Assembly: GCA_937899365.1 (NCBI GenBank)
Contig: CALBPH010000129.1
Location: forward strand, 1 to 9,113
Length of the DNA: 9,113 bases
Reading direction: 5' to 3'
Source of the DNA: an uncultured Leptolyngbya sp.
GTDB taxonomy: Bacteria > Cyanobacteriota > Cyanobacteriia > Phormidesmidales > Phormidesmidaceae
Below the pieces are notes generated by a model. That model worked only from the letters and a program-made list of their open reading frames with translations, made no database searches and was not told where the DNA came from. Position 1 is the first letter of the stretch. Each line of letters starts with the position of its first letter. Position numbers and translations under genes: made by a program. Positions 6,718-9,113 of this stretch are shown here, in pieces.

Positions 6718-6736
6718 TAAGCCAGGTTTTTGCCGC

Positions 6737-6760
6737 GAGAATGCCGACGTTGGCGTTCTC
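6737..6760. repeat. 9-bp inverted repeat in the divergent spacer
   Basis: gagaatgcc (6737-6745) pairs with ggcgttctc (6752-6760), one G-T wobble, around gacgtt. The right arm overlaps a second small hairpin, tctcc (6757-6761) with ggaga (6766-6770), so the two folds exclude each other. It could be an operator for either divergent gene or a leader structure. The repeat is visible; its role is unknown. Confidence 0.4.
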
Positions 6761-6778
6761 CATCAGGAGATGGTCAAC

Positions 6779-6816
6779 GGCAGAAGGTTAAACATTAAGG
6801 CAGAAGGTTAAACATT
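6779..6816. repeat. Tandem direct repeat, 18 bp identical at 20-bp period
   Basis: ggcagaaggttaaacatt occurs at 6779-6796 and again, identical, at 6799-6816, separated by aa. The 20-bp period is close to two helical turns, putting both copies on the same DNA face, as for paired binding sites. The second copy abuts the candidate -35 of the DUF3110-murQ-tsaC promoter. It may be a regulator-binding site or a simple recent duplication. Confidence 0.85.
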
Positions 6817-6846
6817 GAAAAGGCGGTTTTATCGGGCTGATAAGAT
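6815..6846 (+). promoter_or_regulatory. Probable promoter of the DUF3110-murQ-tsaC operon
   Basis: TG-A-TAAGAT (6838-6846) is an extended -10 with TAAGAT matching TATAAT at 4 of 6. TTGAAA (6815-6820) could be the -35, but the 20-nt spacing is long, so the extended -10 would carry most of the strength. Transcription would begin near 6853, about 26 nt before the ATG at 6879. Inferred from motif alone. Confidence 0.4.
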
Positions 6847-6878
6847 AGCTAGCAAACCTTCTACACCTGAGAATGGCC

Positions 6879-7277
6879 ATGCGTGTTTTTGTGGTTCTGT
6901 TTAACGCTCGCACTGAAAATGAGGGTATCCACTCCCTGAAGGTGGGTGATCGCAATATTGTGCTGATGTGTGAATACGAAGACGACGCCTCTCGCTTTGG
7001 TGGACTACTCGAGGCTCAAGATTTTCCACCCTGCAGTGTAGAAGGGTTTGAGTCGGAAGAGATTGAGGAGTTTTGTCGTGGTGCGGGCTACGAAGCTAAG
7101 CATGTGGAGACCGGCACGCTGGTGATGCCCCCGGAGCAAAATCTAGAGGCTACGGATTGGGACCCCGAAACCCGTCCCGAAGGGTTAGGGTCATCGCCCA
7201 AGCCAGCTGAGTCAGCTGAAGATATGTCCCAAAAGGAGCTAGATCGGATTCGTCAGCAGTTGGAGAATTTGCTATGA
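6879..7277 (+). CDS. DUF3110-like cyanobacterial protein of unknown function
   Basis: This is a small acidic soluble protein of 132 residues with no signal or membrane segment. The N-terminus reads MRVFVVLFNARTENEGIHSL, a pattern I recognise from the cyanobacterial DUF3110 family, whose function is not established. The conserved-looking domain runs to about residue 95 (ending near VMPPEQNLEATDW). A Pro/Ser/Glu-rich linker follows, then a short helical tail, ELDRIRQQLENLL. Start: ATG 6879 is preferred because GAGA lies 6 nt upstream and it matches the usual MRV opening. An in-frame ATG at 6873 would add two residues but would directly abut that GAGA. Its stop overlaps the murQ start (ATGA), so the two are translationally coupled and the gene leads a three-gene operon. 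The context (cell-wall recycling, tRNA modification) does not define its role. Confidence 0.85.
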   Translation: MRVFVVLFNARTENEGIHSLKVGDRNIVLMCEYEDDASRFGGLLEAQDFPPCSVEGFESEEIEEFCRGAGYEAKHVETGTLVMPPEQNLEATDWDPETRPEGLGSSPKPAESAEDMSQKELDRIRQQLENLL

Positions 7278-8203
7278 CGAATCCCATCAACGATCGTGGC
7301 TATCTCCTGACCGAGCAGATTAACCCCAATAGTCAGCACCTTGACCAGCTATCCACCCTAGAAATGGTGCGGGTGTTTAATCAAGAAGATCAGCGGACAG
7401 TGGATGCGATCGCAACCGCCGCACCGCTGATGGCAGAGGCCATCGACCAAACCGCAGCGGCGCTGCGGGCAGGGGGCCGTTTGTTTTATGTGGGGGCGGG
7501 CACCAGTGGCCGACTGGGGGTGCTAGATGCCGCCGAATGTCCGCCAACATTTTGCACCCCTCCTGAGCTGGTGCAAGGGATTTTAGCGGGAGGGGCACCC
7601 GCCCTGCTAAAAAGCTCAGAAGCACTAGAAGATCTGCCAGCAGACGGGGCAACCGCCATGGCCACCCATCAAATATCAGCCCTGGATGTGGTGGTGGGTA
7701 TCACGGCTGGGGGCACCACCCCCTACGTCCACGGCGCGCTGCAAGAGGCAAATCTGCGGGGGGCCACGACTATTTTTATCGCCTGTGTACCGGCGGACCA
7801 GGTGAATATAGAGGTGGATATCGATCTGCGACTGCCAGTGGGCCCCGAAGTCCTAGCCGGGTCCACCCGCCTAAAGTCAGGCACCGTCACTAAAATGGCC
7901 CTAAATATTTTGTCCACGGGGGTGATGGTAAAGCTGGGCAAGGTCTATGGTAACCGCATGGTGGATGTGTCAGTGACCAATACCAAACTGCACGACCGGG
8001 CCTTGCGGATTATTGCGGCCCTAACCGATCTATCACGGGATGAGGCCGATACTCTGCTGGTCAGCAGTGGTCAGCAGGTAAAGCTCGCCTTGCTAATGCA
8101 CTGGGCTAATTTAGACAAAGAGGCTGCCCAGCTCGCCCTAGAGCAGAATGATGGGAATTTACGCCAGGCGATAGTACAGGTAAGTGGTAAGCCGGGGGGA
8201 TAA
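7274..8203 (+). CDS. murQ: N-acetylmuramic acid 6-phosphate etherase
   Basis: MurQ cleaves the lactyl ether of MurNAc-6-phosphate to give GlcNAc-6-phosphate and D-lactate, the committed step in recycling muramic acid from peptidoglycan; cytoplasmic. It has 309 residues, normal for the family. Seen: the SIS-type sugar-phosphate fold with YVGAGTSGRLGVLDAAECPP (72-91), where Glu88 matches the E. coli catalytic Glu83; SSEALED (114-120), containing the second acid; GITAGGTTPYV (142-152); the family signature GSTRLKSGTVTKMALN (196-211); and a C-terminal helical region (about 235-305) with the usual ADTLLVSSGQQVKLAL-like stretch. Start: ATG 7274 overlaps the preceding stop and has GGAG 8 nt upstream. 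No MurNAc PTS transporter or AnmK kinase gene is in the window, so the source of MurNAc-6-phosphate must be encoded elsewhere. The assignment is very secure. Confidence 0.97.
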   Translation: MTNPINDRGYLLTEQINPNSQHLDQLSTLEMVRVFNQEDQRTVDAIATAAPLMAEAIDQTAAALRAGGRLFYVGAGTSGRLGVLDAAECPPTFCTPPELVQGILAGGAPALLKSSEALEDLPADGATAMATHQISALDVVVGITAGGTTPYVHGALQEANLRGATTIFIACVPADQVNIEVDIDLRLPVGPEVLAGSTRLKSGTVTKMALNILSTGVMVKLGKVYGNRMVDVSVTNTKLHDRALRIIAALTDLSRDEADTLLVSSGQQVKLALLMHWANLDKEAAQLALEQNDGNLRQAIVQVSGKPGG

Positions 8204-8206
8204 ACC

Positions 8207-8803
8207 ATGCCCTATGTGGACCTGCAGGACTATGTAAACGCCGCTCGCTGTGGCGGTGTCGTCGCCCTACCCACCGACACGGTTTGGGGGGTGGCGGTAA
8301 ACCCTGAGTACAGTTCTATCCTTTATGAGTTGAAGCAGCGCAGCCGAGAGAAGTCCTTGATTTTACTGGGGGCTAGCCCTGCTGATCTATGGCCCTATGT
8401 CACCCTGGATGCCAATCAGTGGCAGACCATTACTACCCAGCACTGGCCTGGGCAGCTCACCCTGGTGGTTCCCACTAGTCAGAAAGTGCCCCTGGCGATG
8501 CACCCCACTACGCCCGATACCATTGGGGTGCGGGTACCTGATCATCCAGTGGCTCGTCAGCTCCTGGCCTTGACCGGGCCGTTGGCAACCACTAGCGCTA
8601 ACCTATCGGGTCAGCCCAATCTAATGAGCGTTGAGCAGGTGTTAGACCAGTTCCCCCAAGTATATGGATTAGAGACCGGGGCGCTACAGGCGCTTTTAGG
8701 CCGTGACGCCGCGCTTCCTGTCCCCTCCGGCTTGCCCTCCACCGTGGCTCGCTGGCAATCGCAACGTTGGGAGGTTTTACGTCAGGGAACGGTTTATTTG
8801 TAG
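8207..8803 (+). CDS. tsaC: L-threonylcarbamoyladenylate synthase (TsaC/YrdC, short Sua5-family form)
   Basis: TsaC makes threonylcarbamoyl-AMP from threonine, bicarbonate and ATP, the first step of t6A37 modification of ANN-decoding tRNAs; cytoplasmic. It has 198 residues, the single-domain form without the C-terminal Sua5 domain. Seen: LPTDTVWG (21-28); the KxR element KQR (43-45) followed by REKSL, where most members have a KPL ending, so a Pro-to-Ser change; WPGQLTLV (80-87); GVRVPDHP (107-114); TTSANLSG (128-135) with the SxN element Ser130/Asn132; and GLPSTVARW (175-183). The start lies 3 nt after the murQ stop with G-rich gggggg upstream, so it belongs to the same operon. Pairing with murQ has no obvious metabolic logic and may be housekeeping co-transcription. 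The family is secure; YciO-type paralogues are the only close alternative. Confidence 0.94.
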   Translation: MPYVDLQDYVNAARCGGVVALPTDTVWGVAVNPEYSSILYELKQRSREKSLILLGASPADLWPYVTLDANQWQTITTQHWPGQLTLVVPTSQKVPLAMHPTTPDTIGVRVPDHPVARQLLALTGPLATTSANLSGQPNLMSVEQVLDQFPQVYGLETGALQALLGRDAALPVPSGLPSTVARWQSQRWEVLRQGTVYL

Positions 8804-8962
8804 AGTATAAGTAATGGGGATGCGGTCCGATTACTGTGCAGTTGCTGATTTGGGGGATGAATTTATCGATCAATTGGGCCATGGGTCTGAACTTGAGCGA
8901 TAAAGGCAGCCTGGTCAGCACCACTGTTATTAATACAAGAGTACTTATACATCAAAATTCCT

Positions 8963-9113
8963 ATGGATTGGCAAGCGGCAACACTCATTGGGCTCGGCTA
9001 CATTGCTGGGATAGTTACCTCTAGCCTGCGCCAGACCAACCGTCAGTCTGACAGCGTTGCCACCGCTGCGATCGCAACCAAAGCGGTATCCCCCAACCCC
9101 CCTACCTCCACCC
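8963..9113 (+). CDS. Possible membrane-anchored protein, 5' end only
   Basis: An open frame from ATG 8963 runs to the window edge (50 codons). It begins MDWQAATLIGLGYIAGIVTS, one moderately hydrophobic segment (about 5-21). A polar stretch follows (SSLRQTNRQSDS), then an Ala/Thr/Pro-rich region containing a HIP1 site, suggesting an N-terminal anchor and a linker to a domain outside the window. The ribosome-binding site is weak (tcaaaattcct), and no promoter is evident in the 159 nt after tsaC. I do not recognise the protein. Confidence 0.4.
   Translation, partial: MDWQAATLIGLGYIAGIVTSSLRQTNRQSDSVATAAIATKAVSPNPPTST

Noticed and set aside
6602..6720. NtcA-like half sites near the purine permease (gtagtgtgtagctta, gtaacattta)
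   Set aside because: None keeps TAC at the required 8-nt spacing, so no NtcA box is claimed.
8810..8835. Possible terminator after tsaC (agtaat ... attact)
   Set aside because: Only a 6-bp stem plus two G-C pairs across a G-G mismatch, with no U-run; too weak to call.
8598..8924. 108-codon minus-strand frame overlapping tsaC
   Set aside because: It lies mostly antisense to the well-supported tsaC gene and shows no recognisable motif.
8836..9024. 62-codon plus-strand frame after tsaC
   Set aside because: No ribosome-binding site and no domain; it competes with the frame at 8963, whose opening looks more protein-like.

Overview
The window looks like chromosomal DNA from a cyanobacterium of moderate GC content. 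It has five copies of the cyanobacterial HIP1 octamer GCGATCGC (1325, 5400, 6354, 7406, 9068), where about 0.14 would be expected by chance. It also has a gene resembling the cyanobacterial DUF3110 family and two perfect NtcA-type boxes (GTA-N8-TAC), the signature of the cyanobacterial nitrogen regulator. There are no phage, IS, CRISPR or RNA genes that I can support. A Leptolyngbya-like or related lineage is possible, but that is a guess.

Left part (1-3778, minus strand): a nitrogen module. Read in the direction of transcription, it starts with an AGCS-family Na+-coupled amino-acid symporter (3665-2220). Two strong tandem hairpins follow, then a GlnT-type glutamine synthetase-like ligase (1951-626), and 5 nt later an iron-dependent alcohol dehydrogenase that runs off the window edge (620-1). 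Perfect NtcA boxes lie upstream of both the ligase (2008-2021) and the symporter (3765-3778). The ligase lacks the glutamate that shapes the ammonium site in classical GlnA. With a coupled alcohol dehydrogenase, the best reading is nitrogen-starvation-induced uptake and gamma-glutamylation of an organic amine or amino alcohol. Ordinary glutamine synthesis remains possible.

Middle (3666-6878): a 297-nt spacer with two strong hairpins, then a lipoprotein with a zinc-protease HExxH motif (4973-3963). After a 245-nt spacer comes an AzgA/PbuG-type NCS2 purine permease (6601-5219), also on the minus strand. The divergent spacer 6602-6878 carries inverted repeats, a tandem 20-bp direct repeat and a probable extended -10 promoter.

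Right part (6838-9113, plus strand): a tight three-gene operon of a DUF3110-like protein, murQ (MurNAc-6-phosphate etherase; 4-nt ATGA overlap) and tsaC/yrdC (threonylcarbamoyl-AMP synthase; 3-nt gap). It thus joins a protein of unknown function, cell-wall recycling and tRNA t6A modification. A probable small membrane-anchored reading frame starts at 8963 and leaves the window.

The most interesting part is the NtcA-boxed GlnT/alcohol dehydrogenase/AGCS group. I see no obviously new defence or mobile system here.
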